Shown one piece after another: positions 1-8,515 of a DNA stretch of 64,000 nt; the stretch's first letter is position 1; each line of letters opens with the position of its first letter. The stretch is from a virus. Below the pieces are notes generated by a model. It was not told the origin of the DNA. It was given only the letters and a program-made list of their open reading frames with translations, and ran no database searches. A program made the position numbers and the translations under genes. The stretch spans positions 124,001 to 188,000 of the IMG/VR virus record IMGVR_UViG_3300042308_001511; one strand, given 5' to 3'.

Positions 1-2064
1 AGCTGGTATGGCAGTGCCTCCTGGTGTTGCATAATAATTAGAAAATGCACCACCGACCAATATCTTACCGTCATCCTGTAACTCTATACTATATGCCACA
101 TCATCGAATCCACATGTAAAAGTAGTATCTAAACTACCATCACTATTTAACCTTGCAAACCTACTTCTACTTACATCTTTATAAGTGGTAAAATTACCAC
201 TTATAAGTACTTTACCGTCAGTTTGTGCTTTAATAGTTTCTACACTAATAGATGAAACATTCCAATTTGAAGAAGAAGTGTCGAAAATTGTATTAATTGA
301 ACCAGCAGTGTTTGATGTGTCACTCGAAAGGTTACTCCATACTGATCCGGCACTTATATCCACCGTCGACATTATTAGGTACCTATTTACGTTTGATGGG
401 TATTTCCATTTCGAAACTATAATCCCACCACCAAAGATGTCACCCACATTCAAATCATTGTCAGATTTATTGAAAAGATATCTTTTATCAACCCAGGATG
501 TGTTTCCACTTGAATCCGTCCTCAAAATTTTATCATTTCGTTTACCCGTTATATTGAGTGAAAGATTTTGTGATACTGATAGTGATAAAGGGTCAATAGT
601 GTGTGTATTGGTGATACCTATATCAAACTTTCTCTTTTGTGAGTTGTAATTCTTCAATATCTCATCCGCAGTAAGCGAACGGTTATAAATTCTAAATACT
701 GCCAAATCCATTGGATTTAGGTAATTTGTATTAAGACGATGTGTACCTATCCTACCATTACCCGAATTGAAGATTCTTTTTGTTGGATCTTCTGTACCTA
801 ATTGTTGACTTAGAGTTTGTTCTTGTCCATCAATATATATTTTGTTGTTTGTATAAGAAACGTCAGTTCTCATCTCAAAAACATAATGTGCCCACCTGTC
901 GAATAAACCGAGTGTTGTGACCTGTGTCGCAGAAATTCCGTAACTATCAGTATTGTTAGTATTGTAACCCAATGTTCCACTTAGTAGATATACAGTATAT
1001 CCATTCCAACCAAAGATCATTTTACCCGTTGATCCTGGTTTAAGTCTGGCCCATATCTCAACGGTTAGTGTGTTTGTTGTACCGATAGGTGCAGAAAAAT
1101 CAATGTACTGGTTTCCAAAAAAAGAAAGATAACCATCATTTTCGGTTGAGTATGTAAGACCTACTGCGTTAGTAGACTGAAACTGAAATGCATATGATGA
1201 TGTTGCTCCAGCATTCACGACATCTCCAACTTTATTACTTCTAATTAAGTCGTTATAAGATTTCTTATTTGACATATCTATTGAGAAGACTAGACCATTA
1301 CCAACCAATTTACTCTCCATCCTAACATATCTAACACGTGCTGTAGTAGTCTTCACTGTATTCTCAAAGAATCCAGTTGTTAAGTTTAGTAACCAAGCGT
1401 TTGATGCTGATATCTCAGTAGATGTCCAATACTTTGCATTGGCTCCGGTCTGTCTTGATCCAACTTTGAAGTTGTCTTCACCAAGAACACGATTTATAAT
1501 ACCTGCGGATTGATAGATTGATTTCATCTCGTTTAAAGATGGTAGATACCAATCTCCATATCCGTTTAAAAGTGTTTCACTATACCCACCATCCGCAGCT
1601 TTTGTGGACCACCTTCCTGATGTACGTGCAATTACGAAAGTTAAAAAACCAAGGTTGTTCACATTCGAATTCACATTGGTGGTTATTAGATTCGTATTAG
1701 ACTTTCCGTTATACAAACTAGTTGCTCCTGCTAAAGACGTATCATTAAAACTCCATTTAGGATTATTATCAAACGCATCATCTGGTACAGTTCCGTCAGC
1801 ACTATATGGTATCTGTACGTCTGTTAGACTGGCAATCAAAACTTTTTCGTCTTGTCCCTCATACCATATATCAACAACTATTCCACCACCATAAAGTTCG
1901 CCAATATATCTACCCGTTTTGAAAAGTGTTTTCGGGTCGGTCCATCTAACTAAACCATTTGATCCGGAAGTAAGTATTCTTCCCGCGGCCTCATTGCCGT
2001 CTTTTATGTAGAGTTTGGTTGTTCCGTCAATCTCTATTTTTGTTGTTGATATATTAAGTGGCAT
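1..2064 (-). CDS. Tail-fibre/adhesin protein, partial (runs off left edge)
   Basis: The frame is open from the ATG at 2064 to base 1, giving at least 688 codons with no stop. The N-terminal part has the segment GELYGGGIVVDIW and a YGDWYLPSLNEM stretch, as in Lcl/DUF1566-type lectin-like domains. The middle reads like a concanavalin/LamG sandwich (an FFGNQYIDFS strand, an AHYVFEM strand, IYIDGQ and FRIYNRSLTADEI). The part near the left edge has a second GDIFGGGIIV module and a delta-60-type repeat (VLISGNFTTY, FARLNSDGSLDTTF, DDGKILVGG). This mix is typical of receptor-binding tail-fibre or surface-adhesion proteins. It follows a paralogue that ends 1 base upstream, so the two are co-transcribed. 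The C-terminus is outside the window. Role as host-receptor binding is inferred. Confidence 0.75.
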   Translation of the reverse strand, partial: MPLNISTTKIEIDGTTKLYIKDGNEAAGRILTSGSNGLVRWTDPKTLFKTGRYIGELYGGGIVVDIWYEGQDEKVLIASLTDVQIPYSADGTVPDDAFDNNPKWSFNDTSLAGATSLYNGKSNTNLITTNVNSNVNNLGFLTFVIARTSGRWSTKAADGGYSETLLNGYGDWYLPSLNEMKSIYQSAGIINRVLGEDNFKVGSRQTGANAKYWTSTEISASNAWLLNLTTGFFENTVKTTTARVRYVRMESKLVGNGLVFSIDMSNKKSYNDLIRSNKVGDVVNAGATSSYAFQFQSTNAVGLTYSTENDGYLSFFGNQYIDFSAPIGTTNTLTVEIWARLKPGSTGKMIFGWNGYTVYLLSGTLGYNTNNTDSYGISATQVTTLGLFDRWAHYVFEMRTDVSYTNNKIYIDGQEQTLSQQLGTEDPTKRIFNSGNGRIGTHRLNTNYLNPMDLAVFRIYNRSLTADEILKNYNSQKRKFDIGITNTHTIDPLSLSVSQNLSLNITGKRNDKILRTDSSGNTSWVDKRYLFNKSDNDLNVGDIFGGGIIVSKWKYPSNVNRYLIMSTVDISAGSVWSNLSSDTSNTAGSINTIFDTSSSNWNVSSISVETIKAQTDGKVLISGNFTTYKDVSRSRFARLNSDGSLDTTFTCGFDDVAYSIELQDDGKILVGGAFSNYYATPGGTAIPA

Positions 2065-2065
2065 A

Positions 2066-3703
2066 TTATGTTATTATTTGACCTATTTTAGTAGAAACAT
2101 TGTATTTGAATAATCCAATTCTCTCTGTATTAATGTTACCATCAGGTGTTGTTGTAGTTACATTCTCCGGAACAACCTTTCCGTATGATTGTAGTTCATA
2201 TTTACTGGTGTATGTACTATTCTCCCATTTGTATAGAGCAACATTCCTTGTAATTTGTCCACCTTTATACATAGTAACACCTAAAATAACAGGATTAACA
2301 CCTGCAGCTTGCCACCATGCTCTACAATCAATTGTGAATTCTTGTTGTGTTGGAAAATGAAGTTTGAATGCATTTACGTCTACAAGTATCGATTCATAAC
2401 CTTGTCCTAAATTATCTCCTGCACTTTTTAGTATTGAGTAAGTTCCTGCAACATTATTTCCTCTACCCCATGAGTTATATTGACCAGATGGTGCCGGAAT
2501 AGTTTCTGTTACAGAAGGTGTATAGTCGTATGCATATGCTGTATCAAAACCACCATAAATTGGATTATAGTTACCGGACAACCATGGTCTAAATGAATAG
2601 TAACCAACGAAGTTGGCCGCATTCGGACCACCATTAGTTCCATTTACATAAGTACTTGCTTCATTCCATGGTGTTACTCCAGCAGTTGGTAGTATCATAC
2701 GTGTTTTTGTATCTAAGTCGGTCCCATCCGTAAATTGGTAGGTTATTACTATATATTCCGCATCAAATTGGAACTGAGGTGTCGTATCATCTGCTATTCT
2801 AAATGGTCTGGTTAGTAAAAAATTACTTTTATTATAAGGTGTAACGAGGTTACCAATGGACCCAAAATCCGTACCTGACTTTAGTATGTATGCGTATGCC
2901 TCTGTCGCACTTACCTCTGTCGAAGACCAATAACCAACACTATAAATATCACCAAACATAGATATTTCCCTCTTTGAAGAGTTGTTTGCTAGGTTTATAC
3001 CTGCTGCAATATTATTCACATAGGTAAGATTGTCGTTTGTGTCTATCAAAGACCTACCTGAATCCTGTGCATATTGACTCAAAGTTTTGTTTATTATACC
3101 TAAGTTCGTGAAGAAAGTAGAGAGTTCGTATACACTTGGTAAATACCAATCCGTCCAAATACCTGTACCATAGTCTGGATTTACGTAGTTTAGACAATGT
3201 TGTGCAGCACCGGAATATCCGCTCTTAGTTACAAAACTTGAATATATTTCAGTTAAAGGACTTATATTGGAATTGAAACCTGGTTGAGTAGTCACTATAG
3301 AACTATTACTGGCACCACTTACAGACCAACTGGCACCACAAATAGTATTTATGTTACTCCACGGTACGAGGTTCCCTATACTATAACTATTTGGTCCTGG
3401 ATTAGGTTCGAAAGGAGGGTTATCTGTGTAAAGGATAGTATTATCCACATAACTCACATCCTGTAGAGCTGCAACAAGACACTTCTCAACACCGTTCTCG
3501 ATCCAGACTGCAGTTACTATACCACCACCGAACAACTCACCTACATAGTGATTGAACTGTTTGTCCGATATCATCACGTTCTTACTTACCCACGACACCA
3601 ATCCATCAGAATCTGACTTTAATATGTAATCAACCTGTTGTTTATCGTATCTTATCGTTAGCTGATTTACGATCAAATTGTTAAAACTCAAACTATGTGA
3701 CAT
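2066..3703 (-). CDS. Tail-fibre/adhesin protein with Lcl/DUF1566-like domain
   Basis: This 545-residue protein is rich in Ser, Thr, Asn and Tyr, as virion fibres often are. Residues about 55-80 carry GELFGGGIVTAVW followed by LVAALQDV. This is the same module found once near the start of the next gene and again further inside it. Around residue 190 is WTDWYLPSVYELSTF, the signature of the Lcl/DUF1566 fold. No signal peptide or membrane segment is seen. It lies upstream of the partial fibre gene in the same operon. The start ATG at 3703 is preceded by A/T-rich DNA with a TATATAT run about 40 bases upstream. Function as a receptor-binding or decoration fibre is inferred from domain type and neighbour. 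Confidence 0.7.
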   Translation of the reverse strand: MSHSLSFNNLIVNQLTIRYDKQQVDYILKSDSDGLVSWVSKNVMISDKQFNHYVGELFGGGIVTAVWIENGVEKCLVAALQDVSYVDNTILYTDNPPFEPNPGPNSYSIGNLVPWSNINTICGASWSVSGASNSSIVTTQPGFNSNISPLTEIYSSFVTKSGYSGAAQHCLNYVNPDYGTGIWTDWYLPSVYELSTFFTNLGIINKTLSQYAQDSGRSLIDTNDNLTYVNNIAAGINLANNSSKREISMFGDIYSVGYWSSTEVSATEAYAYILKSGTDFGSIGNLVTPYNKSNFLLTRPFRIADDTTPQFQFDAEYIVITYQFTDGTDLDTKTRMILPTAGVTPWNEASTYVNGTNGGPNAANFVGYYSFRPWLSGNYNPIYGGFDTAYAYDYTPSVTETIPAPSGQYNSWGRGNNVAGTYSILKSAGDNLGQGYESILVDVNAFKLHFPTQQEFTIDCRAWWQAAGVNPVILGVTMYKGGQITRNVALYKWENSTYTSKYELQSYGKVVPENVTTTTPDGNINTERIGLFKYNVSTKIGQIIT

Positions 3704-3766
3704 AAAAAGTTAATTTTTCAGGTGGTGTATATTATAACCACACACTATATATAATTTATTTCATCG

Positions 3767-5584
3767 TCAAACATAATTTTGAAATACCCACTTTTTTGAA
3801 CCAGAATCAAAAACACGTAGATATCCGAGTTCATTCATTATTTCCTTTTCAGTCTTATTTGAATCAAACCCCTTCTTAACTAATATATCCTTCCTAAAAT
3901 TGAAACGATGTTCCCTTTTACCACCAACAATATAATAATAATTAGGTGTGGTATTATGTATAAATTCAAATCCTAATTTAGTATAAAGTTCACCAACACC
4001 TCTACCATTATCAGAGTAACTAACAACAGTATCAACCTCATTATTTGATAAAAAATATTTGAAAAGTTTTGACGCACCACCAACTACACTAAACCCTATT
4101 TTATTACAAAACCTAAGCAGTTCCCAACTATTTAAACTGGATTTAGTACCAAGTGATTTCCTCAATGCACCAAATGTCATCAAACTAACCAATTCATCTT
4201 TATAATATAAACCTAATTTTACTGATGAGCCAACAAATCCCTGTATGTGATTTTCATTCAAAAATGTACGAACCTCTTTATTACTAACTGTTCTAATTTC
4301 ACACTTACGTGCCCATATACTTTCAATCACACCTAACTTATTCAATATTATCGACTTTATAATATCCTTTTTGAATAACCAATCATCTTCCCAAATATGT
4401 AACAACTTAATACCTTCATTCAGACAATCATTAGTTTTGTTAATATGATAATTATTATCTTTATGTATTTCCGAATGCCAATAAAGACCATTGAACTCAA
4501 ATGCTAAATTCAATTCAGGTAATAATATATCTATCTCCCTATTTTTTAAAATAGTCTTATCTCCTTTTTTTATAATACCATCGTAATTGGTACTTATAAA
4601 TTCGAAAAGTTCTAACTCCATTTTTGATGTTCCTGATAATTTAGGATTACAATTCAAACAAATATCTTCTTCTGAATTTTTACGACTTACTAAATACTGA
4701 CGATTTATTGAAAATTCTTCATTACAAACTAAACACTTTAACCTGATGATATTATCGGTCATTCCAATATTTTTATCTCTACCGATATAAACTATTTGTT
4801 CCGGTAAATTAGAAATAATTTTTTCTGTTATATTTTTTTTATAACTATCAACTCTTTTTTCAACTATATTCGGATGTGATAGATGATGTTCAACACCCCA
4901 CTTCTCAATAGACTTTTCTTTTATTTTATCTTTTTTATAATCATTAAATTCATCAATACTACCAAATCTTTCAACTATCGAATTTCTTCTTTTCAATTCA
5001 ATTTCTAAACCTCTTTCAGAATTTACTTTGCGTAAAGAATCTCCTCGTTTCTGAATGATTATATCCCTATTTTCATTTTGAAACCATGTTGATTTACTTT
5101 TCTCCTTTATTTCGTCAGATTGTGAGGGCCATTCAACACCCCATTTACTAAACATCGAATCTTTAAATTTAGAACGAACTTCATCATTATACATATAATG
5201 TTCACCTCCCCATTTTTCTAAAATTCTTTCTTTCTGTTTATCTAAAACATCCTTAGATTTTTTAGGATTATCAACACCCCATTTCTCTATACAGGTCGCT
5301 TTCCTTAACTCAACAAAACATTTCTTTTTGCCACAACTAACTCTATATCCATTTTTGAAACCAATGAAAGACAAATGATCACCACATATACAAACCAATG
5401 GTTCGGTAATGTTATTAACAAAATAATAAACCTTTTCAGATATACTTCTTTCCGATACAAAATCAGGCAAATTACTATTCAAATATTCTAAGTAGTCTGA
5501 ATTTTTAGTGGCTTTTAGAAAAACACACAAACTACCAATATTATTATTGGCCATATCAACTATAAAATCTCTCATCTTTATCAA
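3767..5584 (-). CDS. Homing-type endonuclease with KWGV repeats and Vsr/PD-(D/E)XK-like core
   Basis: The 605-residue product has an N-terminal Cys cluster (CICGDH and CGKKKC). It is followed by several imperfect repeats centred on KWGVDNP, KWGGEHY, KWGVEWP and KWGVEHH, probably DNA-binding modules. Next come a zinc-ribbon-like pair (CLVCNEEF, CLNCNP) and a nuclease core with EIDILLPELNLAFEFNGLYWHSE. The spaced acidic residues there resemble the Vsr/EDxHD or PD-(D/E)XK fold. The C-terminal 180 residues (IWARKCEIR onward, with GGASKLFKYF and YSDNGRGVG) look GNAT-like and recur in the paralogue at 8671-10413. It lies between fibre genes and a neck-like gene on the strand opposite its right-hand neighbours, as expected of a mobile endonuclease. 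The target site cannot be told from the sequence. Confidence 0.7.
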   Translation of the reverse strand: MIKMRDFIVDMANNNIGSLCVFLKATKNSDYLEYLNSNLPDFVSERSISEKVYYFVNNITEPLVCICGDHLSFIGFKNGYRVSCGKKKCFVELRKATCIEKWGVDNPKKSKDVLDKQKERILEKWGGEHYMYNDEVRSKFKDSMFSKWGVEWPSQSDEIKEKSKSTWFQNENRDIIIQKRGDSLRKVNSERGLEIELKRRNSIVERFGSIDEFNDYKKDKIKEKSIEKWGVEHHLSHPNIVEKRVDSYKKNITEKIISNLPEQIVYIGRDKNIGMTDNIIRLKCLVCNEEFSINRQYLVSRKNSEEDICLNCNPKLSGTSKMELELFEFISTNYDGIIKKGDKTILKNREIDILLPELNLAFEFNGLYWHSEIHKDNNYHINKTNDCLNEGIKLLHIWEDDWLFKKDIIKSIILNKLGVIESIWARKCEIRTVSNKEVRTFLNENHIQGFVGSSVKLGLYYKDELVSLMTFGALRKSLGTKSSLNSWELLRFCNKIGFSVVGGASKLFKYFLSNNEVDTVVSYSDNGRGVGELYTKLGFEFIHNTTPNYYYIVGGKREHRFNFRKDILVKKGFDSNKTEKEIMNELGYLRVFDSGSKKWVFQNYV

Positions 5585-5636
5585 ATACCTTTTAGTATAT
5601 ATCTAAAATCGGTGTATTTGTCTGTATTTATTTTTT

Positions 5637-5653
5637 AATATATACCTATGTAA
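5637..5653 (+). promoter_or_regulatory. Late-type promoter box with start-stop codon pair
   Basis: The box AATATATAC (5637-5645) is the motif found before many genes in this window. Two bases later comes ATG directly followed by TAA (5648-5653). The real gene starts at 5670. The ATG-TAA pair may be chance or a minimal upstream start-stop element. Confidence 0.4.
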
Positions 5654-5669
5654 AAATAAGTAAATAATA

Positions 5670-6449
5670 ATGAGCGATTACGTACCATACCAGGGTGGGC
5701 TTACCATAGAAGAATTAGTTGATAGTGTACAAACAGAGCTTACAATCTCTTGTGCATTACCTAAATCACTTCCAGACGCACACATAAGACAGATAATAGA
5801 GAAGAAGGCACTTCCTTGGTTTTACAGGAACTACCAATACGCAGTACAGAAGATGTACTTCCTAATCAGGAAAGAAGCATTCTTCAGTGAAGAGTTCACT
5901 AAATATAATTATGTAGAGGTTCCCTGTGAGATACAATCCGTTACTTACTTATATGAGTCACGTGGTGAGAGTCTGTTTCAATTAGGAATTAACACACCTA
6001 ACCTATCTGTAAATCTGGGAGTTACAAATCAACCTTATTTATCATCGTATGTAACAACTATCGGTGAGTTAGGTATGTATAAAACACTTCTTGATAATAT
6101 GAGTGATATGTTAAACCAACTTAACAAATACACTCTAAAACACCACTTCAACTACCTAAACCACAGATTGAATATACTAACAAACGTTAAACATGACGTA
6201 ATAATGGAGGCATATGCTAATATACCACAGGAAAACCTATTCAACGACGACCTATTCTTCAAATATATTGTAGGATATTCGAAAGTCGCACTCGGGAACA
6301 TGACCGGAAGGTATACTTTCACACTTCCGGGTGGGGTCACTATGAATTCGGCAGACTTAGTATCGCAAGGTAAAGAAGAAATTAAAGAAGTAGAGGAAGA
6401 AATTAAAAATCAATCTTCATCATCGTGGTTTATAATGGTAAAACGTTAG
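5670..6449 (+). CDS. Predicted virion protein (neck/head-to-tail connector-like)
   Basis: This 259-residue soluble protein opens with a helix region about binding short targets (LTIEELVDSVQTEL) and a segment ending KALPWFYRNYQYAVQK. It ends with a GRYTFTLPGGVTMNSADL stretch and a Glu/Lys-rich helix before SSSWFIMVKR. From memory, the YSKVALGN...FTLPGG arrangement resembles neck or tail-completion proteins of large Bacteroidota phages, but no diagnostic motif proves this. It is the first gene after the late-type box at 5637 and ends at a clear terminator. Assignment as a structural component is an inference. Confidence 0.45.
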   Translation: MSDYVPYQGGLTIEELVDSVQTELTISCALPKSLPDAHIRQIIEKKALPWFYRNYQYAVQKMYFLIRKEAFFSEEFTKYNYVEVPCEIQSVTYLYESRGESLFQLGINTPNLSVNLGVTNQPYLSSYVTTIGELGMYKTLLDNMSDMLNQLNKYTLKHHFNYLNHRLNILTNVKHDVIMEAYANIPQENLFNDDLFFKYIVGYSKVALGNMTGRYTFTLPGGVTMNSADLVSQGKEEIKEVEEEIKNQSSSSWFIMVKR

Positions 6450-6455
6450 AATATA

Positions 6456-6487
6456 AAAAAGAGGCTAAATTTAGTCTCTTTTTTTTA
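6456..6487 (+). terminator. Rho-independent terminator
   Basis: An inverted repeat AGAGgCTAAAT/TTTAGtCTCT is followed by a run of eight T. It closes the neck-like gene. Confidence 0.85.
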
Positions 6488-6505
6488 TCTTTACATAAAA
6501 AAGTT

Positions 6506-6700
6506 ATGTTATACGTATTCCACGACGGTGAATATTTCGCGACTGTCAACGACAACCTGGAAATAAGGAGAGTAAAGGACATCAACCGTGCAAGCTATTG
6601 GACAGAGAAAAGGGCGGCCAAGTCCTGGGAGAAGAAAATCAAAATAAACCACCCAAAGATGGAGTTGAAAACGGCGGGTCTAACACTTATAAAAAAATGA
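6506..6700 (+). CDS. Small basic protein of unknown function
   Basis: The gene encodes 64 residues starting MLYVFHDGEYFATVNDN, with a basic second half (WTEKRAAKSWEKKIKINHP). I chose the ATG at 6506 because the longer reading would run back through the upstream terminator. A TATCTTTA box lies just before it. It overlaps the next start by ATGA, so the two are translated together. The short beta-like N-terminus and KR-rich tail suggest nucleic-acid contact, but nothing is recognised with confidence. Confidence 0.6.
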   Translation: MLYVFHDGEYFATVNDNLEIRRVKDINRASYWTEKRAAKSWEKKIKINHPKMELKTAGLTLIKK

Positions 6701-7056
6701 AAATAAGAATCTCAACAAGACTCGTACTAATATTCGAAAAAAGAGTCATAAAGATACCTTTAAGTTACAGAGGATACCTTCAGTGTAAAAATGAAAAGTT
6801 TATCTGGGAGAAGTATAAACACACCGGTGTGCTTGCGGAACTATATTCAGAACGATTCGGTATTGTTGTGATGAAGCGTTATCCGGTGGCGAATAGGGTT
6901 CCTGAATATGTAGTATATGGTTTGAAACGTGAGATACCTGAGTTTGATATTCCGAATTGTGACCTATATCGAAAAGATAATTGGGGAATTACCGAGAATC
7001 TTGGACATATTCTAATCGACTATGGTATCAACGAAAGAATTTCTAAGATGTATTAA
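6697..7056 (+). CDS. Very short protein-kinase-like fold protein
   Basis: The protein has 119 residues from the ATG at 6697, overlapping the previous stop. Order of segments: a beta-3-like lysine in RVIKIP, a helix-C-like acidic residue in KNEKFIWEKY, then CDLYRKDNWGI followed by GHILIDYG. These resemble the catalytic loop and the DFG motif. At this length it lacks most of the N-lobe and the C-lobe. It could be a stripped-down pseudokinase or a kinase-like nucleotide binder. The match is by motif order only; activity is doubtful. Confidence 0.45.
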   Translation: MKIRISTRLVLIFEKRVIKIPLSYRGYLQCKNEKFIWEKYKHTGVLAELYSERFGIVVMKRYPVANRVPEYVVYGLKREIPEFDIPNCDLYRKDNWGITENLGHILIDYGINERISKMY

Positions 7057-7160
7057 AAACGAAAGCACCGAGTAGCGAATTCGATGCTTTCTATAAGCTG
7101 TAACTTATACCGGTCCCAAAGATGGGGCTCTAAACCCCCCGGTTCATACAATATATATTA
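7057..7160 (+). other. Structured intergenic segment (hairpins, GC-rich island)
   Basis: This 100-base stretch has no ORF. It holds a strong hairpin (GAAAGCAcCGA at 7061 pairing with TCGaTGCTTTC ending at 7091) without a following T-run. Next comes a GC-rich island with TCCC/GGGG and GGGG/CCCC pairing options and flanking ACCGG/CCGGT (about 7108-7143). A tRNA-like anticodon loop (CTCTAAA) can be drawn, but no acceptor or T arm pairs. It may be a small regulatory RNA or a 5' element for the tagged gene at 7174. Confidence 0.4.
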
Positions 7161-7161
7161 T

Positions 7162-7170
7162 AATATATAA
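7162..7170 (+). promoter_or_regulatory. Late-type promoter box AATATATAA
   Basis: The box lies 3 bases before the ATG at 7174. Box and spacing are identical to those before the genes starting at 18867 and 57332 on the other strand. Confidence 0.6.
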
Positions 7171-7173
7171 CCT

Positions 7174-7599
7174 ATGATTAAGAAATTTGAAAATTTTGAT
7201 TTTTTACCAACGAAAAGACTTTTCCTGGACGATTGGAGAATTCCTAGAGATTGTGCAACTTATATGTGGCAGAGAAAGGTTGATTGTAGAATATTCCACG
7301 AAGAGTGGGATGTCGTAAGATCATATGGTCAGTTCGTTGCTTGGATTGAAAGTAATGGTATACCTGACGTGGTTAGTTTCGATTATGATCTCGATGATGT
7401 AGAGGAATTGAAAGAGGATCTTCCGATTGAAGAGTGGTTCAACATAGAAGAAAACTATTCGTATAAAGGTACTGACTGTCTGAGATATCTAATACGTAAA
7501 TGTCGAGAAGTAGGTAGTGTATTACCAAAATGTATAATACATTCTGCCAATCCAGACGGTTGTGATGAACTTAAACAACTAATTGACGCAAACATATAA
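7174..7599 (+). CDS. Tagged cyclic-phosphate-type receiver (cREC) domain protein
   Basis: This 141-residue protein begins MIKKFENFDF, a form of the N-terminal tag shared by about 17 proteins here. The body is a compact receiver fold: RLFLDDWRIPRD (strand 1 with paired Asp), EEWDVVRSYGQFVAWI, then VVSFDYDLDD (acidic strand 3), and CIIHSANPDG (Ser/Thr-Asn-Pro loop). This pattern matches the stand-alone receiver-like domains described in phage RNA-repair and cyclic-phosphate-processing contexts. A shorter, untagged paralogue lies at 51208-51603. The tag suggests packaging in the head. The enzymatic role is inferred from family context. Confidence 0.65.
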   Translation: MIKKFENFDFLPTKRLFLDDWRIPRDCATYMWQRKVDCRIFHEEWDVVRSYGQFVAWIESNGIPDVVSFDYDLDDVEELKEDLPIEEWFNIEENYSYKGTDCLRYLIRKCREVGSVLPKCIIHSANPDGCDELKQLIDANI

Positions 7600-7606
7600 G
7601 AAAGAT

Positions 7607-7813
7607 ATGAGAAAGTTTTTGGTATTTGAGACAGAAAATGATCGTAAGAAAGTCGAGGTCACAAATTCATTTATATTTGAGTCGGAGTCGGAGATAAACC
7701 GGTTCAATAGCACCGGAGAGATATCAGATAGTGAGACAGGTCTTGCACTACTTGACAAGTTCCCGGTCTACATCGCAATGGTTAGACACATTCACATAAC
7801 CTTCGAGAAATGA
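7607..7813 (+). CDS. Small protein of unknown function
   Basis: This 68-residue product (MRKFLVFETENDRKKVEV onward) alternates strands and acidic loops, and has no recognised motif. The ATG at 7607 sits 7 bases after the previous stop behind an AAGAAAG stretch, which is a better start than the upstream in-frame ATG inside the cREC gene. It overlaps the next gene by ATGA. Confidence 0.6.
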   Translation: MRKFLVFETENDRKKVEVTNSFIFESESEINRFNSTGEISDSETGLALLDKFPVYIAMVRHIHITFEK

Positions 7814-7977
7814 AAGACTACACACCTAGAGACCTTGAATACTTCACAGAGAAGCTCTGGTCCTCTGTAGGAATACCAGAAAGATACCTCGATGGAACGA
7901 AAAACGCAGATATGTTAGAGAGAATCTTAAAAAAGAGGAAAAGGATTAGTCGTATAAAGAGTTTGTGGAAAATATAA
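7810..7977 (+). CDS. 55-residue protein resembling a portal-protein segment
   Basis: The short gene uses the ATG overlapping the previous stop. Its sequence has RDLEYFTEKLWSSVGIPERYL. The pattern D-x-x-Y-F-x-x-K-L-x-x-x-x-x-I-P-x-x-x-L recalls a conserved helix of T4-type portal proteins (gp20). The rest is a basic tail (RILKKRKRISRIKSLWKI). It may be a relic or a stand-alone peptide that binds portal partners. The likeness is from memory and covers only about 20 residues. Confidence 0.5.
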   Translation: MKDYTPRDLEYFTEKLWSSVGIPERYLDGTKNADMLERILKKRKRISRIKSLWKI

Positions 7978-8010
7978 GCAAACTTTTGATAAGTATTTCA
8001 TATATCTTTT

Positions 8011-8184
8011 ATGAGTAAATTGAAGTTGGCAACATTGTGGATTTTCATTATTGGATTTTCAACGTCTTTATTTTGTCTGATGTTATCTGATAAAAATGAT
8101 ATTGCAGGGTGGTTTTTGGCTAGTTTCTATTCATTTATATGTGTCTATTATGCCACAAAAGAACTAACAAATAATAAAAAATGA
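8011..8184 (+). CDS. Small two-helix membrane protein
   Basis: This 57-residue protein has two hydrophobic segments: TLWIFIIGFSTSLFCLML and a second around GWFLASFYSFICVYY, separated by a short polar turn SDKND. The C-terminus is KELTNNKK. A TATATCTTT box is directly upstream of the ATG, suggesting a near-leaderless transcript. The stop overlaps the next start by ATGA. Likely inserted in the host inner membrane; role unknown. Confidence 0.6.
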   Translation: MSKLKLATLWIFIIGFSTSLFCLMLSDKNDIAGWFLASFYSFICVYYATKELTNNKK

Positions 8185-8492
8185 TTAAACACGAGATAAA
8201 AGTAGAGATGAAGGATTCAGTATCCTTACGCAATCTTATAGAATCTGCATATAATATGAACGGAGAAGAAGGAACTATAATTGGTAATGAACACAGATTA
8301 TTGGTAAATCCAGTTTTGGATGATGAACTTTTTCGTGTGCTTACTGGATTACATAATAGTACAGTAAAGGTTTTCAACACAGAAGTTATTGATGGAACTA
8401 TTAGATTTATGGTTTCTGAAAAATCAGGCGAAATAAATCTTTCACCAATATCTGTACGTTGTATATGTGAAGATAGATGGATATTTTATTAA
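8181..8492 (+). CDS. Hypothetical protein
   Basis: The product has 103 residues with an alternating strand/helix pattern (HEIKVEMKDSVSLRNLIESAY, then a VNPVLDDELFRVL helix). It ends in three strands with RCICEDRWIFY. It is coupled to the small membrane protein by an ATGA overlap. No family is recognised. Confidence 0.6.
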   Translation: MIKHEIKVEMKDSVSLRNLIESAYNMNGEEGTIIGNEHRLLVNPVLDDELFRVLTGLHNSTVKVFNTEVIDGTIRFMVSEKSGEINLSPISVRCICEDRWIFY

Positions 8493-8515
8493 TAAATATA
8501 TCTAAAATGTAAGTG

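Noticed and set aside
7092-7150. Possible tRNA with anticodon loop CTCTAAA (CTA)
   Set aside because: The anticodon stem can be drawn, but no 7-bp acceptor stem or T arm pairs at the needed distances, and the GGTTC is not followed by the usual A/G-A-x-x-C.
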